Positions 8,070-15,621 of a DNA stretch of 64,000 nt are shown here, one piece after another. Positions within the stretch are counted from its first letter, which is position 1. Each line of letters begins with the position of its first letter. The DNA is from JAVDCA01 sp035293985 (GTDB taxonomy: Bacteria; Pseudomonadota; Alphaproteobacteria; Rhizobiales; Xanthobacteraceae). A program made the position numbers and the translations under genes. The DNA is taken from the NCBI GenBank assembly GCA_035293985.1, contig DATGLS010000052.1, positions 558,001 to 622,000 on the forward strand, given 5' to 3'. A model generated the notes under the pieces. It was not told where the DNA came from. It saw only the letters and a list, made by a program, of their open reading frames with translations, and ran no database searches.

Positions 8070-8717
8070 ATGGCAGACGCCCGCCAATCGCACTCCCGCC
8101 TTGTTCCCGCCCCGGGCGAGGAGCTGTCCGTGGCGTTTGCCGATACCCGGTCCTGGCGCGGCAGCGACCCGCCGGTGGAGGAGCTGAACGGGCTCGGTGA
8201 TCTGCTGACGTGGTGCGAGGGTTCGGGATTGATCGATGCCTCGGCCGCGGCAGAGCTCGACGGCTGGGCGCGCCAACATGGCGACGATGCCGTCCAACTC
8301 TTCGAGGAGGCGATCGCGGCGCGCGAAACGATCTATGCGCTGCTCAGTGCCACGGCCGCGGGCGAAGCGGTCGCGGCGCACGACGTCGATGCCCTCAATC
8401 GGCTTCTCGCCGCGGCGCCGGCGCGCGCCAGCCTGGCGGTCGGCAAAGACGGAAAAACCATGTGGCGACTTCCGCCCGCCGCGCCCGCGATCCCGAGCCT
8501 GCTGGCACCGGTGCTGTGGTCGACCGGCGACCTGCTCGCCGGGCAGCGACTGCATCGGCTACGACGCTGCGCCAACGACAAGTGCCTGTGGCTGTTCATC
8601 GACGACAGCAAGAGCGGAACGCGGCGGTGGTGCGCCATGCGCACATGCGGCAATCGCGCCAAGGCGCATCGCCACTACCTGCGCAAAACCAATCCGGCGG
8701 CCGATGTCGCCGGCTGA
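8070..8717 (+). CDS. ABATE/CGNR zinc-finger family putative transcriptional regulator
   Basis: The 215-residue protein has an N-terminal ABATE-type domain (about 1-150, FADTRSWRG...) and a C-terminal CGNR zinc finger. The finger shows CANDKCLWLFID, then RRWCAMRTCGNRAKAHRHY, which gives four cysteines and the name-giving CGNR. Proteins of this architecture are predicted stress-related regulators. DNA binding is inferred from the family. The ATG at 8070 opens the domain and coincides with the predicted transcription start. The only GGAG ends one base before the ATG, which fits leaderless translation. Confidence 0.8.
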   Translation: MADARQSHSRLVPAPGEELSVAFADTRSWRGSDPPVEELNGLGDLLTWCEGSGLIDASAAAELDGWARQHGDDAVQLFEEAIAARETIYALLSATAAGEAVAAHDVDALNRLLAAAPARASLAVGKDGKTMWRLPPAAPAIPSLLAPVLWSTGDLLAGQRLHRLRRCANDKCLWLFIDDSKSGTRRWCAMRTCGNRAKAHRHYLRKTNPAADVAG

Positions 8718-8752
8718 CCGGGCGATGTGATCGCGCGCAAATTCTGCGGATG

Positions 8753-8785
8753 AAAAAAGAGCGGCCGGTTGCACACCGGCCGCTC
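8753..8785 (-). terminator. Terminator of the small exported protein gene at 8825-9007
   Basis: An 11-base perfect stem (GAGCGGCCGGT, 8759-8769, with 8775-8785) and 5-base loop are followed on the minus strand by six Ts (8758-8753). The same GCGGCCGGC-type stem closes two paralogous genes further on. Confidence 0.85.
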
Positions 8786-8824
8786 GCTCTGGCGCGCCGC
8801 TTGCGGGCGCGCCGTCATTCACGA

Positions 8825-9007
8825 TCACGGACGACCCTGCAGCTGGAAGTCGTTCTGAACCGGATTGCCGATGGGCGCCGGCGTGCCCATGCGGGCGGAC
8901 GCGTAGGCGTTGGCCGGCATGGGACGCGCCGCGTGCTCATGCGCGAGCGCGGGGCCGGCGAGGACCGCAACCAGAGCAGCGGCAGCGAGAGCGAGTTTGG
9001 TCGACAT
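8825..9007 (-). CDS. Small exported protein, FQLQGRP-tail family
   Basis: This 60-residue protein has a Sec signal peptide (MSTKLALAAAALVAVLAG...ALA) and a short mature part rich in Ala, Pro and His that ends NDFQLQGRP. The same tail ends the protein at 15141-15395, and a variant (DRQMQGRP) ends the one at 9263-9529. The start at 9007 follows an AAAGGAG site, identical to that of the 15141 paralogue. A GGAAT-N18-GTCTCC element lies upstream (9038-9066). Function is unknown. It may be a stress-induced periplasmic or secreted peptide. Confidence 0.75.
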   Translation of the reverse strand: MSTKLALAAAALVAVLAGPALAHEHAARPMPANAYASARMGTPAPIGNPVQNDFQLQGRP

Positions 9008-9037
9008 GGTGTTTCTCCTTTCAATGTCGCACACCGA

Positions 9038-9066
9038 GGAGACAGAAGGATGGGCGGAGAAATTCC
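9038..9066 (-). promoter_or_regulatory. Putative ECF promoter (GGAAT-N18-GTCTCC)
   Basis: Minus strand: GGAAT at 9066-9062, then 18 bases, then GTCTCC at 9043-9038, about 30 bases before the ATG at 9007. It matches the arrangement found before six other genes between 9 and 16 kb. Confidence 0.65.
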
Positions 9067-9203
9067 GCGATCGAGGACGGTGACCGTCACTGCTGCGTGA
9101 GGTGATCGTGAGGCGGGATCACGAAACGTTTGATCCAATTGATGGTGCTGCGGGCGGCGCGACGCCGCACCTGCCTCGCGTGCACCACATGTACCAAATG
9201 CAA

Positions 9204-9230
9204 AGAGCGGCCGGCGATGCCGGCCGCTCT
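9204..9230 (-). terminator. Terminator of the gene at 9263-9529
   Basis: A 12-base perfect stem (AGAGCGGCCGGC, 9204-9215, with 9219-9230) around a 3-base loop is followed on the minus strand by TTTGCATTT. It closely resembles the terminators at 8753-8785 and 15021-15048. Confidence 0.75.
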
Positions 9231-9262
9231 CGCGTCGTGCGTGCAAACGCGGGCGAGCTTCC

Positions 9263-9529
9263 TCAGGGCCGGCCCTGCATCTGGCGATCGCCGAAGCGAG
9301 TCGACAGATAATCGGTCGGCCATCCTTCGAAGTCGTAGCTGCGCCCATAGGCGGCGCGAGCGCTGTCGTCGAACCCGGCGCCGATCGCGCTCGAGCGCGC
9401 GACCGTCGTGCGGGCATGATGGGCGGCGTGGTGCATGGCTTGATGCCTCCGCGCGTACTCCTGCGCCGACGACGGGCTGGCGAACACGGCGACGATGGCG
9501 GCAGTGACGATCACGAGCTTCATCGACAT
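9263..9529 (-). CDS. Small exported His-rich protein, QGRP-tail family
   Basis: The 88-residue product begins MSMKLVIVTAAIVAVFAS with a signal peptide ending near SSAQ. A His/Ala-rich stretch (HQAMHHAAHHAR) follows, and the tail is DRQMQGRP. It shares the start (MS-x-KL), tail, terminator style and GGAAT...GTCT upstream element with the proteins at 8825-9007 and 15141-15395, so I treat the three as paralogues. The histidine cluster could bind metal; that is speculation. An AAAGGAG site precedes the ATG. Confidence 0.7.
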   Translation of the reverse strand: MSMKLVIVTAAIVAVFASPSSAQEYARRHQAMHHAAHHARTTVARSSAIGAGFDDSARAAYGRSYDFEGWPTDYLSTRFGDRQMQGRP

Positions 9530-9557
9530 GGTTGTCTCCTTTCAAGCGTGACGACGA

Positions 9558-9586
9558 GAAGACCGGCCAACGGTCGGTGAAATTCC
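9558..9586 (-). promoter_or_regulatory. Putative ECF promoter (GGAAT-N18-GTCTTC)
   Basis: Minus strand: GGAAT at 9586-9582 and GTCTTC at 9563-9558, about 28 bases before the ATG at 9529. The spacer length equals that of the 9038-9066 element although the spacer sequence differs. Confidence 0.65.
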
Positions 9587-9627
9587 GAGCCGGTTTCACC
9601 CTTGTGTGAGATCGCCGCCAAGCGCGA

Positions 9628-10281
9628 TCACGACACCTTGCGGGAAGCGAACGCGCGCTTGCTCGTCGCTCGGCGCGCCTGCCGTCCAATCGTGCGGACG
9701 AGCCGCGTGCGGCCGCGCGCGAGGCGCGACATCACCGTGCCGATCGGCACGCCGGTCATCTCGGCGATCTCGCGGTAGGACAGGCCGCGCACGTCGCGCA
9801 GCACGATCGCCTCGCGGAAGGGCGCCGGCAGCGCCGCGATCGCGGCCTGCAGGTTCGCGGCGTTCGTTTTGGCGATGAGCGCCGTCTCCGGCGTCGTGTC
9901 GTCGGCCTCGAACCACATCATTCGCTCGCGCTCGGCGGCGCCGAACTCGTCCGGCGTCACCAGCGCGGCCGGACGATATTTGCGCAGCCAGACCATCGCG
10001 GCGCGGCGCACCAGCGCGAGCATGCGCGTCCGAGCGTCGCCATCCGCGACTGTCGCGATCACGCGGAGCGTGCGCAAACAGGCCTCCTGCACGACGTCCT
10101 CGGCGTCGATCGCGTCGCCGGTGATCCAGCACGCGAGGGTGTGAGCGTCGGCGAGATGGGGAACGATCAGGCGGGCGAAGCGGCGGGCCTCATCCTCGGT
10201 GCGAGGCGCGACGTCGGCGACCTCCGAGGATACCTCGCAGTCGCCCGGCCAAGTGGCGGCGTCGTCCCGACGAATATCCAT
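9628..10281 (-). CDS. ECF-type RNA polymerase sigma factor (paralogue A)
   Basis: The 217-residue product has region 2 (RFARLIVPHLADAHTLACWITG, then DAEDVVQEACLRTLRVI) and region 4 (LPAPFREAIVLRDVRGLSYREIAEMTG, then GVPIGTVMSRLARGR). It should direct RNA polymerase to ECF promoters. The ATG at 10281 follows a GGGGGAG run; a second ATG 27 bases upstream is possible. It is clearly paralogous to the sigma factor at 11210-11857. No anti-sigma gene follows it. Its downstream neighbour is a QGRP-tail gene with the shared promoter element. An Arg/Lys-rich tail follows region 4. Confidence 0.88.
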   Translation of the reverse strand: MDIRRDDAATWPGDCEVSSEVADVAPRTEDEARRFARLIVPHLADAHTLACWITGDAIDAEDVVQEACLRTLRVIATVADGDARTRMLALVRRAAMVWLRKYRPAALVTPDEFGAAERERMMWFEADDTTPETALIAKTNAANLQAAIAALPAPFREAIVLRDVRGLSYREIAEMTGVPIGTVMSRLARGRTRLVRTIGRQARRATSKRAFASRKVS

Positions 10282-10348
10282 CGGCTCCCCCCGCGGCTGC
10301 GCGACCACTGGCGCCGAAGTTGATCCGTCGCGTTCGCTCGCTCACGGT

Positions 10349-10378
10349 GGCGACTCCGCGGGAGGCGCGAGGTATTCC
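10349..10378 (-). promoter_or_regulatory. Weak putative ECF promoter (GGAAT-N19-GTCGCC)
   Basis: Minus strand: GGAAT at 10378-10374 and GTCGCC at 10354-10349, upstream of sigma factor A. The second half departs from GTCTYY, so this is the weakest of the seven sites. Confidence 0.35.
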
Positions 10379-10457
10379 GTCGAGGATTGCAGATAATCCG
10401 GGAATATCACGCGCGTTGCGCGCCACCGACAAAGCCGGCGATCGCTCGATGCCGCGA

Positions 10458-11213
10458 TCAGTCGGCGTCGGCGGCGCGGAAGACGCGAGCAAAGCGATCG
10501 AGATCGCCGACCGCGGCGTCGGACACGACCCAGTAGCAGTCGCCGTTCTCGATCCAGCGCGTGACGTTGTAGCCGCCGAGCCTGCTGTGCACCGGCTCGA
10601 GCGCCTGGCCGGCGGCGACCGGGACGGTGGTGAGGCTGATCAGGTGCGTCTGGTCGCGATAGACCAGCGTCGGCACTCGGCTCTCAGCGACCACGTCGAG
10701 GCGGGCGCCGAGCAGGGGAAAGCCGGCCGCCGCGAGATCGACCACGTGCGGCGCGCCCGCGTGCCTGCCGTCGAACCACGGCCGCACGACCCGCCCATCG
10801 GTCGATGCGACGTCGACGGGCCGCGCCGCCACGACGGCGCGGATGTGGCCGGCAACGACCTCGCGGCGCACCATCTCGGTCGGCGTCGGGCCCGCCAGCA
10901 GCGTCGCCGATCCGCCCGCCGCCACGGCCGTGAGCATGATCGACGCGGCCAGCGCGCGCCAGGAGAATTCGCGCCGCCGCCGCATGCCGATCGCCGCCTC
11001 GATCCTCGCGCGCAGCGCCGCGGACGGCGCCTCGCGCGGAAGCGCATGGCGGATCATCCGCTGCAGCCTCTCGAGCCGCACGAGCTCGGCGGCGAGCTGC
11101 GGGTCGCGGGCGAGCCGCGTCTCCACCGCGAGTGTGTTGACGGGATCGAGCTCGCCGTCGAGATAGGCGTGCAGGAGGCGGTCGGGCTCCTGGTGCGGGG
11201 TGAGAGGCGTCAT
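10458..11213 (-). CDS. Membrane-anchored anti-sigma factor
   Basis: The 251-residue protein starts at an ATG overlapping the sigma factor stop (ATGA, 11210-11213), so the two are co-translated. The N-terminal cytoplasmic part contains LLHAYLDGELDPVNTLAVE, typical of anti-sigma factors (RsiW-like), then one membrane helix (about 107-126, FSWRALAASIMLTAVAAG) and a periplasmic domain ending RFARVFRAADAD. It lacks the His/Cys zinc-binding motif of ZAS-type anti-sigma factors, so release is probably through proteolysis or a conformational signal. It is the only anti-sigma gene near the two sigma factors. Confidence 0.85.
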   Translation of the reverse strand: MTPLTPHQEPDRLLHAYLDGELDPVNTLAVETRLARDPQLAAELVRLERLQRMIRHALPREAPSAALRARIEAAIGMRRRREFSWRALAASIMLTAVAAGGSATLLAGPTPTEMVRREVVAGHIRAVVAARPVDVASTDGRVVRPWFDGRHAGAPHVVDLAAAGFPLLGARLDVVAESRVPTLVYRDQTHLISLTTVPVAAGQALEPVHSRLGGYNVTRWIENGDCYWVVSDAAVGDLDRFARVFRAADAD

Positions 11214-11857
11214 GGCGTGCTCCCGGCGAGGCGCGCGAGCACGCGCTCGCGGCCGCGGGCGAGCCGCGACATCACGGTGCCGATCGGCACCCCGGTGACG
11301 GCGGCGATCTCGCGATAGCCGAGCCCATGGATCTCGCGCAGCACCAGCGCCTCGCGGTACACCACCGGCAACTGCGCGATGGCGGCCTGGAGCCGGACGG
11401 TTTCCGACTTGGCGATGAGCGTGCTCTCGGGCGTCGCGGTATCGACGGCCTCGATCGCGTGCGCCTGCTCGAGGTCGGCGGGGTCGTCGACCGCCACCAT
11501 CGCGGCCGGTCGATTTTTGCGCATCCAGGTGAAGGCGGTGTTGCGCACGATGGTGAGCATCCAGGCGCGGGGGTTGACGTCGGCGCTCCAGATGGCGCGG
11601 AAGGCGCGCAAGCAGGCGTCCTGCACCACATCCTCGGCGTCGGCGCGGTTGCCGGTGATCCAGCGCGCGAGAGAATAGGCATCGGCAAGGTGCGGCGTCA
11701 CCAGCCGGGCGAAGCGCCCCCTGTCGTCCTCGCCGTTCGACATCGTTGCATCGGCACCGTGCGCCGGCGCTTGCCGACGTGACGCGCGCAAGAATCCGTC
11801 CGGGCGTTCCGGCGCGGCGGGCGCTCGTCCCGGCTGCCCGATCGTAAGGACGGTCAT
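11210..11857 (-). CDS. ECF-type RNA polymerase sigma factor (paralogue B)
   Basis: The 215-residue product has region 2 (RFARLVTPHLADAYSLARWITG, DAEDVVQDACLRAFRAI) and region 4 (YREALVLREIHGLGYREIA, then GVPIGTVMSRLARGRERVL). The ATG at 11857 is chosen for its GGAGG site 6 bases upstream. A later ATG at 11743 would also keep both domains, and the first 38 residues are poorly conserved in kind. The gene heads an operon with the anti-sigma gene. A GGAAT-N17-GTCTTC element upstream suggests autoregulation. Spacing and wording of its motifs show recent common ancestry with paralogue A. Confidence 0.92.
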   Translation of the reverse strand: MTVLTIGQPGRAPAAPERPDGFLRASRRQAPAHGADATMSNGEDDRGRFARLVTPHLADAYSLARWITGNRADAEDVVQDACLRAFRAIWSADVNPRAWMLTIVRNTAFTWMRKNRPAAMVAVDDPADLEQAHAIEAVDTATPESTLIAKSETVRLQAAIAQLPVVYREALVLREIHGLGYREIAAVTGVPIGTVMSRLARGRERVLARLAGSTP

Positions 11858-11936
11858 CTTCAGCCTCCGCGGGCGTGGCCACGCAGCCGGCGCCCGTTCG
11901 CCCCGCGCGCGCCGATCTCGGCGAGCGCTCCGCCGA

Positions 11937-11964
11937 GAAGACTCGTTGACCGGCGATTTATTCC
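11937..11964 (-). promoter_or_regulatory. Putative autoregulatory ECF promoter (GGAAT-N17-GTCTTC)
   Basis: Minus strand: GGAAT at 11964-11960 and GTCTTC at 11942-11937, about 80 bases before the start of sigma factor B. It gives the expected autoregulation of a sigma/anti-sigma operon. Confidence 0.65.
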
Positions 11965-12007
11965 AAGGCGGCGGACGCGACTTTTTCAGAGTCACCTCGG
12001 CGCGTGC

Positions 12008-12036
12008 GGAATAACCATGTGATGCACCCGGTCTCA
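12008..12036 (+). promoter_or_regulatory. Putative ECF promoter (GGAAT-N18-GTCTCA)
   Basis: Plus strand: GGAAT at 12008-12012 and GTCTCA at 12031-12036. It points away from the sigma operon toward the exported protein at 12131. It lies back to back with the site at 11937-11964, so one short region serves both directions. Confidence 0.6.
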
Positions 12037-12130
12037 TGCGGCGGGGAATACGCGATCAGCCGCGGCGCGCGCCGATATCATCGGCGCTCCGCGCATCGCT
12101 GCGCGCATGCCGAGCTCGGGGAGAAAGTTG

Positions 12131-12544
12131 ATGCGCTGGGTGCTGGCTTCGGTCATCGCGCTTGCCGGCTGCGCGGCTCGCGCCGAACCCGGAATCGTGG
12201 CTGGACTGGGCACGCAAGGCTGTGCAACCATCAATGCGCATATCCAGCCTCGGCAGAGCTGGGGTCAGAACGGCGTCGCCGCAGCCGCCTTCTCTTGGGT
12301 GCAAGGGTATATCTCGGCGTGGAACGTGATCGGCCTCACCACCAACGGCCGCTTCGCCGACCTCTCCAGCCTTTCGGCCGACGCGCAATGGTCGCGCATC
12401 GCCGATTTCTGCCAGAAGCATCCGCAGGCTTTCCTGTTCGACGCGGCGCGGGACATGCTCGCCAACGGCCTCACGATGGGCGCCATCATTCCCATGCCGC
12501 CGGCCGGACCGGCCGACACGAACAGCCCGGCGAGCCCGCGCTGA
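12131..12544 (+). CDS. Exported protein, possible lipoprotein, divergent from the sigma operon
   Basis: The 137-residue product begins MRWVLASVIALAGCAARAEP. The segment IALAGC is a plausible lipobox and ARAEP a plausible signal peptidase I site, so anchoring is uncertain. The mature domain has two further cysteines (TQGCATINAH and IADFCQKHP), suggesting a disulfide, and a core FSWVQGYISAWN. It recalls small Rap1a/HdeA-like helical periplasmic proteins, but I cannot name a family. The ATG at 12131 follows a GGGGAG site. A putative ECF promoter lies about 95 bases upstream. Confidence 0.7.
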   Translation: MRWVLASVIALAGCAARAEPGIVAGLGTQGCATINAHIQPRQSWGQNGVAAAAFSWVQGYISAWNVIGLTTNGRFADLSSLSADAQWSRIADFCQKHPQAFLFDAARDMLANGLTMGAIIPMPPAGPADTNSPASPR

Positions 12545-13138
12545 TCGAGCGCCGCTCCACCGATCAGGCCATCCGACCCGCGGGCGCGCGCTGAGGCCGC
12601 GCCCGCTCGACTTATTCCTGCCACGACAGCAGACAGATGACGTCGGCGGCTGGCCCAGCGGCCGGCGCCCGCTCGAGCGCGGCTCCTTCAAGACAGGAAT
12701 AATTTTCAAATCCGCCGCCGCATCACCTTTCGCATGCCCATTTTGACTTATTTCCACACACAGCCCATGCATTCGCGCGAATGCTGAATTGCCGTCGTGG
12801 TTGGAATTAATCTCGTTGCTGTGAAAACTCTCTTGGATCGTGATCTGGAATAAACTCACGCCATTTAAATAACCGGGCAGAAACGCATCACGACAAATCA
12901 TAAAAAGTTATTCCCATTTCTGCGTCACTTATCGCGCAAACCTGAGTGAGCGCCGCGGATGCCGCGAACGAATCTTCGTGATTCGCATGCGCGTTGGCGC
13001 GCGTCCAACTTCCGCGTGGCGTCCCGGGGAAAAACGTCGCGGACGCGGGGTGTGGGCAGAGGCGAACTTCGCATGGGGGGCACGAAGCGTACCCGACGGA
13101 GCCGTCTCCTCTCGCAAAAGACAATCTGGAGGATCACG
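12545..13138. other. Long intergenic leader upstream of the porin, AT-rich centre
   Basis: About 590 bases without a convincing gene. The stretch 12690-12930 is notably AT-rich for this genome, with several TTTAAAT and GGAATAA-like words. The part nearest the porin (about 12990-13130) is GC-rich again. Porin promoters and a long regulated leader are likely here. None of the GGAAT words is followed by GTC at the right spacing, so I do not assign the porin to the ECF set. Confidence 0.4.
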
Positions 13139-14680
13139 ATGAGGACGATGAAAGCCTTTCTTCTCGCGAGCGCGGCGAGCTCTGCCGTGGCGGGCGCAGC
13201 AGCGGCGGCCGATCTGCCGATGAAGGCGAAGCCGGTCGAGTATGTGAAGATCTGCTCGATCTACGGCGCCGGCTTCTATTACGTGCCAGGGACCAATACG
13301 TGCCTCAAGCTCGGGGGTTATCTGCGCTCGGAAGCGGATTGGGATGCGGGCGGCACGCTCACCTCGGCGGTCGGCCCGGTGTCGGCGGGCGGCAACCGCA
13401 ACTTCGTCGACAATCGCGAATCCTCCAAGCTGGTGGAGCGCACGCGCATCCTGTGGACGCTCGACACCCGCACGCAGACCGAATACGGCACGCTGCGGTC
13501 CTATTCGCGCACCGGCATCCAGTGGACGACGGGCGACAGCGTCAATTCGGGCAGCAACGCCGTCGCCTATATCGACCGCGCCTTCCTGCAGTTCGCCGGA
13601 TTCACCGCCGGACGCGCGGTCTCCTTCTTCGACATCTACAGCTTCAGCCTGCACTCGCATCAGACGAACATCATCGGCAGCGACTCGGGCGGCACCGGCA
13701 TCAACCTGTTCGCCTATACGGCCGAGCTCGGCGGCGGGTTGTCGGCGAGCATCTCGGCGGAGGAGAACACCTCGCGCAGCAAGCCGGTGATCAATACGAT
13801 CGGCACCCCCGGCTTCTTCAGCATCACGACCGCGAACAATCTCGGCACCGGCACGCTGTCGTCACAGGCCGGGCAGACGATACCCGCCTTCGTCGGCAAC
13901 CTGCGGCTCGATGAGGCCTGGGGCGCCGCCGCGGCATCGATCGCGGCGCATCCAGTCGAGGCCACCTACTACTCGCTCAACACCACGGCGGCGGGCGGCG
14001 GCGCCGCGCTCGCGGTCGGCGGCGGCGCCGGCGGCCTGCAGTCGCTCGGGCATCCCGGCGACCAGTGGGGCTTCGCCGGGACGATCGGCGCGGTGCTCAA
14101 CGTGCCGTGGGCGAAGGGCGATACGTTCGGCATTCAGGCGGTCTACGGCCAGGGCGCCTCGGCCTATGTGGGCCAGGGCCAGGGCAGCTTCGTGCGATAC
14201 CACGGCAACAGTGTCGCGCTCGGGTTCGAGACCGACGCGGTTTACGGCGCGCAGGGTAGCTCGCTCGAGCTCACCACCGGCTGGAGCATCACGGCGGGCT
14301 ACGAGCACTACTGGAACCCGCAGTGGCGCACCTCGCTCTATGGCGGCTACGAGGCTTTCTCGTACGACGCCAATGCGACGGCGGCCCTGTGCACGGGCCT
14401 CGCCGCCGGCGGCGCCGGCTCGGCCGCGAACGCGGGCGGATTCACGCCATCCAACTGCAGCCCGAACTTCAGCTTCTGGCAGATCGGATCGCGCACGGTG
14501 TGGAATCCAGTGCGCGAGCTCGATCTCGGGCTCGATATCATCTTCAACCACATCAACACGGGTTTCGCAGGCCCGGTCCAGCTCTCCGCGAACGGCACGG
14601 TGCCGGCCGGTCCGTTCACGGCGTCCGATGCGAACGTCGTGTCGGCGGTCTTTCGCGTCCAGCGCAACTTCCTGCCCTGA
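13139..14680 (+). CDS. Porin_2-family outer-membrane porin
   Basis: The 513-residue protein has a signal peptide (about 1-25, ending AAAAA) followed by the hallmark start of rhizobial porins: ADLPMKAKPVEYVKIC, then a Tyr-rich segment and CLKLGGYLRSEADWD. The rest alternates short polar and hydrophobic stretches typical of a 16-strand barrel and ends in a C-terminal Phe-Leu-Pro (RVQRNFLP). It would form general diffusion channels in the outer membrane. A GGAGG site precedes the ATG. It is transcribed alone and followed by a strong terminator. Confidence 0.93.
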   Translation: MRTMKAFLLASAASSAVAGAAAAADLPMKAKPVEYVKICSIYGAGFYYVPGTNTCLKLGGYLRSEADWDAGGTLTSAVGPVSAGGNRNFVDNRESSKLVERTRILWTLDTRTQTEYGTLRSYSRTGIQWTTGDSVNSGSNAVAYIDRAFLQFAGFTAGRAVSFFDIYSFSLHSHQTNIIGSDSGGTGINLFAYTAELGGGLSASISAEENTSRSKPVINTIGTPGFFSITTANNLGTGTLSSQAGQTIPAFVGNLRLDEAWGAAAASIAAHPVEATYYSLNTTAAGGGAALAVGGGAGGLQSLGHPGDQWGFAGTIGAVLNVPWAKGDTFGIQAVYGQGASAYVGQGQGSFVRYHGNSVALGFETDAVYGAQGSSLELTTGWSITAGYEHYWNPQWRTSLYGGYEAFSYDANATAALCTGLAAGGAGSAANAGGFTPSNCSPNFSFWQIGSRTVWNPVRELDLGLDIIFNHINTGFAGPVQLSANGTVPAGPFTASDANVVSAVFRVQRNFLP

Positions 14681-14776
14681 GCAGGAGCGCAGCAGTCAGG
14701 ACCTTCGCGAAAACTTCGCGCATGACCGGCGCGTCAGAGCCCGGATGAGCCGGTCATAACCTCCAGCGCGAAGCGC

Positions 14777-14831
14777 GGCCCCCGGCGGGAAGACTTCACC
14801 ATCTTCAGCTTCCCCCCGGGGGCTTTCTTTC
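14777..14831 (+). terminator. Rho-independent terminator of the porin gene
   Basis: GGCCCCCGGCGGGAAG (from 14777) pairs with CTTCCCCCCGGGGGC (ending 14823) around a loop, followed by TTTCTTTCT. The stem has a one-base bulge. Confidence 0.8.
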
Positions 14832-15140
14832 TCGTATTGAGGATCGGTCGCTTCTCGCATCATGGATCGATCATGTCCGCGATGATGCATCGCTGATACC
14901 CCGGCGAGGTAAACCCTCCGCCACGCCGGCGCCGGACGGAAGAGTCCCCCCACTCCCGCCCGGCTTTTTTTTCGAACATAGGTGCGCCGAAGGATGTTCG
15001 GTCGGCGCAAGATGTCCCGCAAAGAAAACGGCCGGCAGATGCCGGCCGCTTTCCTCGACTTTCTCCCCGACTTTCATCGCGCTGTTCCTCGGCTTTTTCC
15101 TCGACTTGGCGCGAGGGGAGCGCGCCGCGTCAAACCACCG
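14832..15140. other. Intergenic stretch after the porin
   Basis: No gene is seen. It contains an eight-T run at about 14965 preceded by a GC-rich stretch, and the terminator of the minus-strand gene at 15141. Confidence 0.4.
15021..15048 (-). terminator. Terminator of the gene at 15141-15395
   Basis: An 8-base stem (CGGCCGGC, 15029-15036, with 15041-15048) is followed on the minus strand by TTTTCTTT. It is the same type as the terminators of the two paralogous genes at 8.8 and 9.2 kb. Confidence 0.75.
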
Positions 15141-15395
15141 TCAGGGACGGCCCTGCAGCTGAAAGTCGCTGGCCGGTGCGACGCGGATGGTCGGCGTGCG
15201 CTCCGACGCGAAGGCGCCGTTGATGCGGCGAGCAACGCGCGTTGACGCGAAAGCCGCACCGTCCGCGTTGCGGCTCATTTGCCAGCTGAGTGCGTTGTTC
15301 ACCGCGTCATCGCTCGCCTGCCGGTCGGCCGCGAGCACGGGCGTCGCGAGCGCCGCGAGCATTGCGATGGTGGTGATCATCAGTTTCTGCGACAT
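15141..15395 (-). CDS. Small exported protein, FQLQGRP-tail family
   Basis: This 84-residue protein begins MSQKLMITTIAMLAALATPVLA (signal peptide to about residue 22). It has a hydrophilic middle and ends SDFQLQGRP, the same tail as the protein at 8825-9007. The AAAGGAGAAACACC leader before the ATG is identical in the two genes, so duplication included the translation signal. A GGAAA-N19-GTCTCT element lies at 15425-15454. Function unknown. Confidence 0.75.
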   Translation of the reverse strand: MSQKLMITTIAMLAALATPVLAADRQASDDAVNNALSWQMSRNADGAAFASTRVARRINGAFASERTPTIRVAPASDFQLQGRP

Positions 15396-15424
15396 GGTGT
15401 TTCTCCTTTCGATGTCGTCGATGG

Positions 15425-15454
15425 AGAGACTTGACGCGGCAGCGCAAAATTTCC
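15425..15454 (-). promoter_or_regulatory. Putative ECF promoter (GGAAA-N19-GTCTCT)
   Basis: Minus strand: GGAAA at 15454-15450 and GTCTCT at 15430-15425, about 30 bases before the ATG at 15395. It has one base change in the first half and a spacer one base longer than the sites at 9 kb. Confidence 0.5.
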
Positions 15455-15546
15455 CGACGCGGCGCAGCGGAAATCACTCCCGCGTGAGACCGCGGTGAGC
15501 ACCGATCACGTCGGCTTGCGCGGCACGATCCGCGGAGCAGAGCCGC

Positions 15547-15587
15547 CCAAAAGCGGCGGGCAGGCGCACCAGGATGCGCCTGCCCGC
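15547..15587 (-). terminator. Terminator of the DUF3551 gene
   Basis: A perfect 13-base stem (GCGGGCAGGCGCA, 15556-15568, with 15575-15587) around a 6-base loop, followed on the minus strand by GCCGCTTTTGGG. Confidence 0.7.
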
Positions 15588-15621
15588 GGATGTCCGCCCT
15601 GATCGAGTGAACGGAAAGACG

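Noticed and set aside
12056..12901. Minus-strand frame of 281 codons across the gene at 12131
   Set aside because: It shadows a gene with a signal peptide and ribosome-binding site and shows no domain.
13020..13130. ECF promoter for the porin
   Set aside because: GGAAT words upstream of the porin are not followed by GTC at 17-19 bases, so the porin is not placed in the proposed regulon.
14950..14975. Eight-T run after a GC-rich stretch as a separate terminator
   Set aside because: No convincing stem directly precedes the T run, and the porin already has a better terminator at 14777-14831.
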